64,000 bases of DNA. Source: Pterois miles (taxonomy: Eukaryota > Chordata > Actinopteri > Perciformes > Scorpaenidae). Both the position numbers and the translations under genes were made by a program. This document shows positions 12,301-24,300 of the stretch, piece after piece. Position 1 is the stretch's first letter. The number at the start of each line of letters is the position of its first letter. Below the pieces are notes generated by a model. It was not told the DNA's origin. It was given only the letters and a program-made list of their open reading frames with translations, and ran no database searches. Location: positions 21,561,001 through 21,625,000 of the forward strand of contig CAMQGK010000637.1 of assembly GCA_947000775.1 (NCBI GenBank), read 5' to 3'.

Positions 12301-15300
12301 AATGTGGTGTGACTGCAAAGTTCAGACCCTCCTAAGCCTGGAAAGCCCCGGTGCTTTGCTTAATCCATACAGAATTATGGGGCTTCATCAGTACAAATAG
12401 CCTTGACATCCAGCCCTTTACATGATTGACAGCTAGCTGGAGTGAAGCACACTGGAGAGGATCACTAATACTATTTGGAATATTTGAGCACAAGTTTTGA
12501 TTTGTTTTGATATTATTGGCTATAACTTTATACTAGAGGGATAAGCATAAATTATGCATTGGTTGCAATGTTTTTATCATGTCTCATTATGATTTTCAGC
12601 CTTTGGAAACGCCAAAACAGTGAGGAATGACAACTCCTCCAGATTTGTAAGTATCGTCTTCAGAACTGATAAACAGCCAGTGTTGTTTAATTGGATGTTT
12701 GCTTCTCTAATGAGATCTCGTTTGCTAAATAATATGCACAGCTTGATGTTTTCATTCAGACTTCATTCAAGTTAATGCATAATCTGCCACTTTCATTTAC
12801 ATTTTTCTATTTCCTTCAAAATAAGCCCCACTGTGTTTCCCAACTTTTGTGTTCCTCTTTATACTCTTTATTTCTTTACACTGTTAATTTCCCATTCATG
12901 TGCTTGTGTCAGCGTAGCTTTCACGAAATTGAACTTCAAGTAGAGATCTACAATGTTGTGGTGTCTTATTTTCCACTTCTACAATTATTTTAGGTGGATC
13001 AGTTCTGATGACAGTAACTCTGTCTAGACACTAGTTGGCATTAAATCACAACAGCCTTTGTAACGGCTTGATGGTTAAAGAAAAGACCTGCAGGGGTTTG
13101 TACATATAAACTGGTTTGATGCTCACAAAATGTCAAGGCTGATGTTTCCTGTAGACACACGTCTTTGTTGAGTGATGCATGTTAGTACATGTTTCACAGG
13201 TACAGGAATACAGTGAATAACAGCGTTTGGGTGGATTTTGTTATGTGTGTCCTTCCCATATAATGAGAAGACGTACAGATGGTTCTGTACCTGTACCAGC
13301 CCCCGCCGTCTCAGTTACGGCAGGCATTGCATGCACTCGCACATGTTAAATGCCCTTTTAAAAGGTCTTTAAAGGCAGCGTACTGGACAGGACGTAACAA
13401 CCTCCACTGCTGTTCATCAACTGCAGAATGTGGTCAAATGTCACGGTGGACCAAACACACTGGACTATCTGAACTGTTTGTCCAAACTCTCATACGGCTT
13501 TACTTTGATTGATCGCTTTATATTCTACTCATCTCTCAGTGTAACAAAATTGCATTTGTTTATAAGTTGACAGGTAGCTCTCATGGCTTGTTGTGGTTGG
13601 AGAAATCTAATGAGATAACATCATAAGAATAATTCAGTGTATAGACAGATCTAGAAAACAAGTTATTTCCAGGCATTATGAAAGGAGATGGGTGTATTTT
13701 GCTTTTTGTTTTCCCAAGAGGGCATTCTCCCACTTTCTGGCTCATTATTTTCTCGGAGGCCCGATTCAGCAGCAGCCTGCTTCAGTTTCCTCCCTTATGA
13801 CATGATGTTGCATCACACTTGTGCTCATGTTAATTTTTCTAACATGAATGTTTATTTAGCTCCAAAAAGGGAGTCAGTTTATCTGAAAATCGTACAGTGC
13901 ATCCAAGTGTAGTGTAGACTGAAGGGATTTTTTTTTTGCCTGATTGTTTGAATGGAAACTGGTTATACCAGCCAGTAGCAGCTAGCAGGCTAACTGCCAG
14001 TGTATTTTTCCAATCCCACTTCTTTCCTTTTCACAATGTGTGAAATCATCTACTACATTGGTACATCCAAACACATGCCTGGACTTGGAGTATTATAAAG
14101 TAGTATGCCCCTGATCTGTTAATATTTAGGTAACCTTGGTATAAATCCCTAGACAAGGACCTCCCCGCCAGATACTGTACCAGTCCATCAGAGCTCCATC
14201 AGTTTATCAGACACCTATGAATCAAACTGTCACTTCATTTTGCTGAGTGCAGCAGGTTTATTGAGTCTGGCTGGAGCCCACTCACCAGTACAGCTTGGCC
14301 TCTTCTGAGGACCTTACTGCTATTAATACATCAGAGGGGGGAAATACACAGGACTCTGTGTTCTAGCATCCAAGTTTCAGACAGGAGGAGAGAGAGAGGG
14401 CCTGAAGTGCTTTGTTTTAGTCCTCCAGTTGAAAGAAGTTGGCATGTTGGGGGGTTTTCCCTCCACGGAGGCCAGTTATATTATAGCAGTGTATGATTGG
14501 CAGCTGGTGCTGTATTCAAACTTGAATGGAAGATGTGATGCAGCAGAGATCCTCGCTGTGACCTGAGCTGAACTTATGAGTGGAGTTTTGGACCCAGCTC
14601 ACAGTTTACAGTGTATATTACTGTTACACGTGCATTTCTGACTGTTGTGCTCGGATCCTCAGGGGAAGTACATGGACATTGAGTTTGACTTCAAAGGAGA
14701 TCCTCTGGGTGGAGTCATCAGCAACTGTGAGTAGTATTGACATTAAAATATCCTCCTTTCAATAAAAAACATTGTTAAAATTGCACATGCATTATTTCCT
14801 TTATCTTTATCATATCGTCAAATTTGAATCACAAATTTCAAAATCACATGGACTCAAGTATGAACTGCTGAACTGCTTTTGGTGGTCAAAGGTCACTGTG
14901 ACCTCGTAGTCATCCCATTCTCCTGATATCTCAGGAAAACCTTGAGCTAATTTCTTCAGATTTGGCACAAATGTCCACTTGGACTCAGCGATGAACTGAT
15001 TACGATTTGGTGGTTAAAGGTCGCTGTGACCTCACAAAACACAGTTTTTGCCATAACTCAAGAATTCATATGATAATTATGACAATTTCAAAGTCGAATA
15101 GGATAAAATGATGAAGTGACATTTTTGACAGATGTGAATGTAAACAACTTGACTGGTTGGCACAGGCATATGGCCGCAACGCAGTAATTCTAGTTTGTCT
15201 GCTTCTTGTCTTGTCCTGACTGATATGTGCCCCAACAACAGTTAAACATTGCAATTAAACATACAAGTATCTGCTGTTTATCTTCAAAGCAGTTTCTGAG

Positions 15301-18300
15301 GCAGTTCAAGTTTTCGAATTGCTGAGGTGCACTTGCACATTTTATAAAAGCCTTAAAGCTGATCAATACTTTATTGAAACCGATGTCACTCCCAGAGCGA
15401 ACAGAGCTTTCTCCCCTCAGCTCTGTTCTCTGTTATCTTGCCTCTGTTCACATTGTTGTGTCTGCGCTGACTTCTCCGCCAGAGGTCACGGACACAAAGG
15501 GAGGAGCTGATGGCTGAGGCACAAATGAACCTCTTGTGTGTTGGCTCGAGTTAGCCCAACACAAGAGACTGTCTGTGAAGAAGAGCCACTGACATGTGAC
15601 TGCCTCAGACGGGGCTGGCTGGTTGGCTAGACAGATGGATGAGGATGCTCTCATACAGCAAGCCTGGATGGATTTCTCTTCAACTCTCAGCTCATTATTT
15701 TCCCCTAGATGTGCATCCATTGAGCCCTCAGTGCTTCCTACAACTGAGATTGGATATAGCTATAGTTTTTGAAAAAACAGTTCTCTGTAGCTTTAATGAT
15801 AGATAGATAGTTTTTGACAGTCAAAACATAACAGGATATTGTTCCCACATTGTGACTTTAATGTGTGTTTGCTTATCTAAGGGAGAGGGAACACACTGTG
15901 AACAGAGCGTGCGATAGATGATGTTCAGGAGGCTTTACTACCGAGAAAGGAAAGCTGTGGCTCAAAAAAAGCAATAACAAGATGGCTGAAGGGTTTGGCT
16001 GGACACTATGAAATTTCCCTTTAGTGACTCTATAGAAGAGTAAAACAAATGGGATCAAATATATTAAAAACATTGAATAAGATGCTGGAGTGGAAGAAGT
16101 GGCTCTTTAGTGGTATTGTTCTTCCCCTCTCTGCGTCTTTGACCCACTGCTCTGTATTGCTCCTGCCAGCCACTCAGTTGTATGTATTATTGATGTGCCG
16201 GCTCTTATAGAGTCACTTATGTGATTCATCACGGCCTGTGGGTGCCACAGATTCACATTCAGCCTGACCCACCGCTAAGTCGTTGACAGCCCCAGGTCTC
16301 TGTGTAGGGCTCTCTAGTTAGGTGCTGGCTGTGTATCCACAGATCTGCAGTGCAAAGTGGCCATTCTGTCCTCTCAGCACCCACAGACTGGTGAGTCAGA
16401 GTTTGTCTAAAGATTGACAAAGCCAGGAGCAGGTCTTGTTTTTCATGGCTGGAAATCTGACCATGGTTAAAATGGAAGTTCATGTGGGGTTTTTTTTTTT
16501 CACTTCACTATAATGTAAACTCGTAAATCTCCGAAAATAAGATGTTTTCTAACCAGACAAATTGGATGCTATTATGCAGCCAGACTGGCAGTGAAGAGGA
16601 TCTCAAGCTGCTTCAGACTCTGAGCTCTGCTGTTGGTCTTTAATTAAATCATACTCAGTCTAATGCGGTGAGCAGATGACGGGTCCCCTTTTAATCAGGT
16701 ACTGCTGCACTTGGTCGGCAGCCCAGGAGAAAAGGCTGACGTTTGATATCCTTGTGCGGTTCCCTCGTTGTAAACTTCCTGTAGTGTGTGTGGCTTGGTC
16801 ACCTTGGCAACCTGAATACATAGAGTAGTTTGAGCCTCTGAGCTCCATACAAATGTCGGGCATCCTTAATACTAACAGGTCAGCCCCTTATTCACTACTC
16901 AAGGACACCTCAGTGAATCACCATGGAGACATCTCCTGCGAAGACTATTATTTTTGTCATCATGTGTCATTGTTTCCCCTTGTCGTCCTTTACTCTTTTA
17001 GATCTGCTGGAGAAGTCACGTGTGGTGAAACAGCCAAGGGGAGAGAGGAACTTCCACATCTTTTATCAGCTCTTGTCTGGAGCCTCTGATGACACACTCA
17101 GTAAGTTATTACAAATGCTGGGATGCACTGAATGGAAGCATCATTGTGCTTTTTGGCAACAGTGTGGATAGGGGCAAACTTAAATTGAAGATTAACATCT
17201 TCCACCCCATGAGGGCACCGGTGCCCTTGGTCAACTTTTTTCAGAGGCTGTAGCAGGCTCAGCTTTAGAGCCAGAGTGAAGGTATTGGTATCCTATTAAA
17301 GTTGTATCCTTTTGTACTGGCCATGTCATGGTAGCATGTTGGGAAGAGTGCTAAATAAGGCTACGAAGCTCCGCTAAATTTTGTAGAGGAAAAACTGCTA
17401 TGGCAAAATTTCACAGGGGTCCCTGACCTCTGACCTCAACATATGTGATTGTAAATGGCTCTATGGGTGCCCACGAGTCTCCTCTTTACAGACATGCCCA
17501 CTTCATGATAATCACATGCAGTTTGCGGCAAAAATCATGCAGTTTTTTTTAATGCAGTACAAATGTGTTATTTTATCCCAGTCTAAAATTGTGTATTTGA
17601 ATATTTATGCATACTGGGGTCCCTAAACAGTTTTGGAATTACATAAATTGGGTATGACTGGAAAGCTCTTGACTCAATGAGCCCACTTTTATTCATTTGT
17701 GATGATGTTAGTCCCCATTGCAGCCATTTCACTGTAGTGAGACCATTTTTGAAACTTGGCCTCACTGTATGAAATGACCTGTGGTGACCGCTAGGATAAT
17801 CACATCATCATGGTGAATGGTTTTCCTAGCTAGATTGACAATAAGGGGGTTTCTGAGCACTTTCCACAACATAATTGCTTGCCATTTTTGCAGAAATCTC
17901 CAAATGTCATTTTGATAATTTTTATCAATTCGCGATAGGAAAATATGGTTAAATTTAGCACAAAATCTGTGTAATAAATGGTATCAGCTCAAAAACAGCT
18001 GCAACAAAATGAGACACCATATACTTCTATCATAATGTCCTAAGCCCTTTATACTTTCACATTGTATTTTAATTAATTAATCAATTATTTTTTATTTCTG
18101 ATGTTTGACTAGAACAACTTGACAGTGCTGAACTGCATTTCATGATGATGCACACCACTTCTATATGACATGTACTGTTGACATCTATCTCTCTATCTAT
18201 CTCCCCTAAAGACCCCCTGTACCCCCTAAAAAAATTCACTCTTCTTATCAGCCCAAACCACAAACTGGGGTTGTGATATATTTAGCCTGATAGCCTGGAG

Positions 18301-21300
18301 TAACTTCTGGTCTTAGAATATACACATATCTGCTCACAGGAAGTCATGAATCATGTCACCATAGCTAGCTGAATGATCCTGTCCAGAGCAAACTAGACTC
18401 AGCATTGTTGAATCTTCTGTTGAGGATTTAGGTGTCTGACTGGGATGGTTAACGTGAGTGTGGAGCCCCAGTATGCCATTCCTTATGTTAAATCTTACAT
18501 AAATATTTCCCAGCAGGTTTGCAGCTGCAGCGAACACATGGCTGATGCATTAATGACCCAGTCTTCCTGCCTAACAAACAGTACAGAGAACAAAGGCTAG
18601 CCTGAAACCTGTTCCCTCTATTTGCTTCTCTGTGGACCGAGGGTATTGTTTTATGTCCGGAACACAGGAGAGCAAAATAACGGCCATTGACTCCAGAGCA
18701 CACTCACATATCAGAGGGGCCTAATTCAGCTGTAGTTAATGCAGCCACTAATGAAATCTGACACACGCCCCCACCAGAGAAATAGATTTCTTTGCTACTA
18801 GATAGGGGGCCTTTAAAGAAGGCCATTTGATCCTCCAGAATAATGTTCACAGTAAGAACTCTAAGAGCATACACTGTGGAGAAACTGTTTGTAATGGGTG
18901 GGTTGAACAAATTTCTATTAAAGGCTTGGGTGTCAAATTTGAACCTTTTCACCTTCAAGTGATTCTTTCTAGCTGGTCCTTCAACAATGCAGCTTATAAC
19001 TATAATTGCGAGGTTGTGTTTTGTGTTTTTTTTTTTTTTTTTTTAATCCTTCCAGCTGTGTGTGTTTAGCTGTATAAATTTCATTTCATGTAAATAAGGC
19101 TAAAAATGCCTGTAGCCAACCTGCTTTAAGCAAATGTATTTTAAATAGCAACCACATGTTTTGTGTGTCGCAGAGAAGCTGAAGCTGGATCGGGATTTCA
19201 GCAAGTACAACTACCTGAGCCTGGACTCTGCCGCAGTCAATGGGCTGGATGATGCGGCCAACTTCAGGACAGTCAGAGTGAGTAGTGGGGGCAACGCCAG
19301 GAAGCTAAAACATCATAGAGTACTATCTAGGGCCCCCCTCCAGTTGAAAAAGTGTGATGAAGTGCCTTCTATGGTGTCCTTCCAGTAGAGAAAATATGAT
19401 GAAGTGCTTTCTATGGTGTCCTTCCAGTAGAGAAAATATGATGAAGTGCCCTGGGTGCCCTTCCAGTGGACAAAGTGCAATGAAGTGCCCTCTAGGATGC
19501 CCTTACACATGATGTAATGTTATACAGGCTGCCCTGCTTGGTAGCAAAGTTTTTGCATGTTGTTGCCCTTTTTATTGATTTTGCCCCTGTCCCCCGGCCA
19601 ACCTGAGTCCGCCACTGTTACACTTTACCCTAATCAAACAAGAACACTCGTCATAAGCAGCGGCACACTCCGTTGGCACGTTCAGAGTCAGTGCCGACTT
19701 TCTTTTGCGCCATGCCAAGATAATTTAAGTCCTGTACAGAGGGTACAGGCGGTCTGATTTCTCCTTATCTTCTGGACTTAACAAACTAACAGAGTGTACC
19801 AGTAGACTATAAAACTCCATCTTCTAGATTGTGAAAACACTCCACAGCAGACTCCCTCCCACATGTTGCAAGACTGGTGAACTTTGAACTGAACTTGAAC
19901 TTGAAAATGAACTAAAACCTGAAATACTAGTTTTGCATTGATTAAACATGGGGAATTTCCATGTGTAGCATTTAACAAAAATGGCTGCACTTGTAACAGC
20001 AGTGTTTCTTTGGGGAAAACCACAGGAGACAAGGCAGCTGCTTCCTTTTATTTAAATATGTTTGTGCGTATACATGCCAGATCTTGTCTGCATGTACAAT
20101 GCCGCTACTTGTTATCCATACTGACAGTGACACATACTGTAGGATGTTGTGTCTATAAGAGACTTTTATTGTTATCAGTCCTGCTCCAGCACGCAGCTAC
20201 TGTGTAAGCCTCTGCAGTCTGTTCTGTCACATTTGACTTTACTTGTTTCCTTGCCTTACACATCCTGCTTCTGATCTCTCACATGGAGTTTTCACAGTAT
20301 TCCCCATACAGCTGCGTTTCGCCACCGGAAACACAAGAGGACATTCCCACTACACAATGAGTCCCTCCACATGGCCTTGTCTGTTAACAAAGCCAACGGT
20401 GGCCTCACTGTCCCTTAAACATTTAGTTCAGTGTTTAGTTTAACATTGACTATGGTACTGAGTTTAATTTCAGAAAATATGAAAAGACTTCAGTACCAAC
20501 AGCCAGTGGTGGAAAGTAACTTACGCAAGTACTGTACTTAAGTACAATTTTGAGGTACTTATTTCCATTTTCTGCTACTTTATCCTCTTAGGACCTGGCG
20601 TACACATGCGATGACATCACATTTTGGGTCATACGAATATAATACTTAATTTTATTTAACTGGGGTCTTGTGTACACGTACGAGGATACGTACACTGCCA
20701 TCTAGTAGTCCTGCAACTGTTTGCAGCACTTCAAATGAGCCATACTGTTGCTATGACTGTCCAAAAGGGGAAAAAATTTTCATTTTGTTAAATTGTACTG
20801 TGATGTTTCAAAATTAAAAAAAAAAAAAAACATGTTTGCAAGTGTTATTAATAAATGCAAAAGCAGTCAGGAAAAACACTGCTGTGTTCAGAGTGGACAT
20901 ATAGAGGTTTGCACTATTACACAATGGTGATTTTATTGTGTTTTATGGAAATTCAGAACGAGTGTCCGCATATGTGGACATAATTTTTCTTGATGCTTAG
21001 TTTTTATACTTATCAGGTTCCAATAAGCCCAAATAGCAAAGAGACATCAAAAATGCATATCAAAAAAAGAGCTCGGGTCTTAAGAGGTTAAACTCCCACC
21101 TCACTACATACAATGTTGTACTTTACTTTTTTATCTGATAACTTTAGTTACTAGTTACTTTACAGATTCAGACTAATAATACAAAATAAATTAAACAAAT
21201 TGATTATGATAGAATATTACTGTCGATTAAGATGCGACTTGCTCACCGGGGGAAAATTCACAAGCTTCCCAACATTATATGAAGTAGCTGGAATAAGGTC

Positions 21301-24300
21301 CTTCAGCTGCAATATTAAAGTGATGTGCATATCAATCCATCAATAATTATAATCCAATGATATGATATTTATTATTCTGAAATGGACCATTCTGCATAAT
21401 GAATACTTTTGTTTTTAGTACTTTAAGTATAGTTTGATGGTAATACTTTTATATTCTTGCTTAGAAGACGTGTGTAACATTTCAGAGGATCTATCAGCAG
21501 CAATAGAATACAATATTCATAACTATGTTTTCATTAGTGTATAATCACCTAAAATAAGAATAGCTGTGTTTTTGTTAGCTTAGAATGAGCTGTTTATACC
21601 TACATAGGGAGCGGGTCCTCTTCATAGAGTCATGTTTTTACAGTAGCCCACAATGGACAAACCAAACACTGGCTCTAGAGAGTCATTTAAGTTTTAAGTT
21701 ACCTGAAGGCCACCGTAGATCTCCGATATGCTTGTGAAACTGCAGTAACGTGAGCCAGAGAGTGTAAAACTGGTACCGTCAGCCACTGGCCTCGGAGCAA
21801 AGTCAACAGAGTTATCATGATTTTACACTCGCCTCACGTTATCGCAGTCTTAGAAAGCGAGGAGTGAGCGGCGGTGTACGCAATTGGTTGCAATCTGCAA
21901 TCACACCACTAGATACCACCAAATCCTACACACGCTACATCTCAGTCATTTTTTTTTACTTGTAACAGAATATTTGTACACTGTAGTATTGCAACTTTTG
22001 CCGAAGTAATAGAGCTGAGTATTTTTCTACCACTGACTGCAGCAACCAAGCAACATAAAGCCGCGGCGTTTTGTAACACAATAATCTCAAGGCCTTCATT
22101 AATTGTTATTTGTCTAATTTTGTCAGCTTTGTACAGGAAGTTGTTTCACATTTGGCACTTGGATGATGGTCTGGGATTCAGTTCAAGACATTTAAATATT
22201 CAATTGGGTAATTTGCAGTTTTTCATGGGTATATTGAGCTGATATGTTTTTGCTTGTCTTCTTGCCAACCATGAATTATGTAAATCAAACGCTCTCTTAG
22301 TTTTGCCTGGAGTCCCTCAAAATAGAGACCTCAGTCTGAAGAGATGTTCTCTTGAATCAGAGGTTAAAAAAACAGTGATCTGGTTGGCACAGCTTATTGG
22401 CTGGTGCAGCTCTGCCTTGTTCTTTCTTTTTTCTTATTTGACTATTCCTATTCATTATCATAACAAAACTAGTTGCAAGCAGCAATACTAATGTGCCAGC
22501 CTTACAGAACTGTTGCACAGTCATAGACACTGTCATTGCAATGCAGTTATAGCTTAGTTCCCCTTTGCAACCCTGTGTGCATGTTTCTTTAGAAGGTTCA
22601 ACAATATCAGCTGATCTGTGACTCTCTGCCCCCCCAGAATGCCATGCAGATTGTGGGCTTCATGGAGGACGAGGTGCAGTCAGTGCTGGAGCTGGTGGCG
22701 GCTGTGCTGAAGCTCGGCAACATTGAGTTCAAGCCAGAGTCGCGCTGTAACGGCACCGACGAGAGCCGCATTAAAGACAAAAATGGTGAGTTTGAACAGG
22801 AAACAGAGTCTTTCCATCATGAAAGTATCTCTCATACTTTTATAACTCATTTCTACCTTAATTCTAATGATGTGGTAGCATGATGTAAATATCAGATTTG
22901 TTTTGTAATTTAAACTTTTTGTCCCACGTGCCCTACTGGCTTGATGTTGAGCCACTGCCCCCTATTGGCTGATTTGATCTCTTCTTCAGTCATCCCTCAC
23001 CTAATACATATTTGTATTTTATGATTTGCGTGACAGGATCTGTTTGTGTCATCACTCTCACAGCTGTTCTCTATATGCAAATATTACATTTCCATATTTC
23101 CCTCCACAACAGGGGAATTATTCATTTTAGTGCCTGTTTTTCTGAGAAAATGGACATTTTTTTTTTCATATGAATCACTGGCTAGTTGTGGTTATATTGC
23201 ATGCATCTGTTCGCTCCCATTTTCAACATTACTTTTTAGCCATCTTCCATCTCCAGCAATGTGATTACTGAATCATCAAATCCATATTTATTTAGTCCAT
23301 TGATTTTCACACATAAGGTTAATGTTTTTCTTGAACTTTTAAAATGTTTCCACTTTTAATTGCATCCTTAAAAATTCATAGATTAAAAAAATATGAGAAA
23401 AAATGATTTTGGTGTTTATTAATTTAGCATATCATCACAAGAGATTTACATGGTTGGTGCCAATGGACTTCTAGTTTTCTAGTTTCATATGATACCAGTA
23501 TCTTCAGTCTTCCTTTAAAACTGAGCCAAGCCCGCTACAACACCCAGAAGATCAATTATGTTCATGCATTAAAAAAATTAGTGGCATTTAGACAAACTTG
23601 CGTTACCATCAAGTCAATTTTATTTGTATAGCCTAAATTCACAAATTGCAATTTTCCATCAGGGGGCTTTACAGTCTGTACAGGATATGACACCTCTGTC
23701 CTTAACAATGCGACCCTCTCATCGGATAAGGAAAAACTGATCAACCAAAAAATCCTTTTAGCAGGGAAAAATGAAAAAATGTAAGAAACCGCTGGAAGAA
23801 AAACAGAGGAGGCATCCCCTTTCAAGGATGGACAGATGTGCAATAGATGTCATGTGTACAGAGTAACAACATAATGAAAATACAACATCGACAATACATC
23901 AGCTTCCTGGCGTTGCCAAACAGTTAGAACCAGCAACATGACCTCCTCTCCACAGCAAACAGCTAGAGCTAGGGCAGCACGACCTCATTTCTCCGCCAAG
24001 TAGAGCCAGTGCAGCACAACGTCCTCTCCACGCCAAACAGATAGAGCCAGAGTAGCATGACCTCCTTACCACTCCAAACATAGCGCCGGGGCAGCACATG
24101 TGGAATGAGGCACCATTATTATCGTGTTAACTTGCTGCAACATAAAATAAAAATATAGGATAAGAATAACGGTCACAAGGTCATAATTTTATCCTTTTTA
24201 CCTTTTTCAGATTTGAAGGAGATGTGTGAGCTGCTGGGGACCGAACAGTCGGTGCTGGAGAGAGCGTTCAGCTACCGCACGGTGGAGGCCAAGTTGGAGA

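Larger units (their letters stand above)
20504..22035 (+). repeat. Composite: family B element (CAGTGGTGG ends) with two inserted repeats
   Basis: The left end is CAGTGGTGGAAAGTAACTTA and the right end is TTTTTCTACCACTG, its inverse. The remaining family B sequence at about 20504-20583, 21088-21466 and 21946-22035 matches the other family B fragments at 42217, 51584 and 58996 (ACTTAAGTA motifs). Two stretches in between are foreign: 20584-21087 and about 21467-21945. Ends resemble hAT-type elements, which is an inference. Confidence 0.65.
19278..22637 (+). other. myo1b: myo1b intron, 3.4 kb, half of it nested repeats
   Basis: Contains the minisatellite 19328-19503 and a composite repeat at 20504-22035 made of at least three elements. 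The parts 19510-20500 and 22040-22637 show nothing recognisable. Confidence 0.65.
23449..24135 (-). repeat. Interspersed repeat, family A fragment 2, interrupted
   Basis: The part 23449-23609 (AGTTTTCTAGTTTCATATGA and the AGTGGC stretch) and the short part from 24112 (CATTATTATCGTGTTAACTT) are adjacent in the uninterrupted copy at 44437-44877. The bases in between are a separate insertion. Confidence 0.65.
22786..24210 (+). other. myo1b: myo1b intron, 1.4 kb
   Basis: The 3' half (23449-24135) is a family A fragment interrupted by a 502-bp insertion. The 5' half shows nothing recognisable. Confidence 0.65.

Noticed and set aside
19313..19510. Repetitive 65-codon minus-strand frame
   Set aside because: Product of the 42-bp minisatellite, where unit length is a multiple of three.
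23899..24099. Repetitive 66-codon minus-strand frame
   Set aside because: Product of a 41-bp minisatellite inside an insertion.
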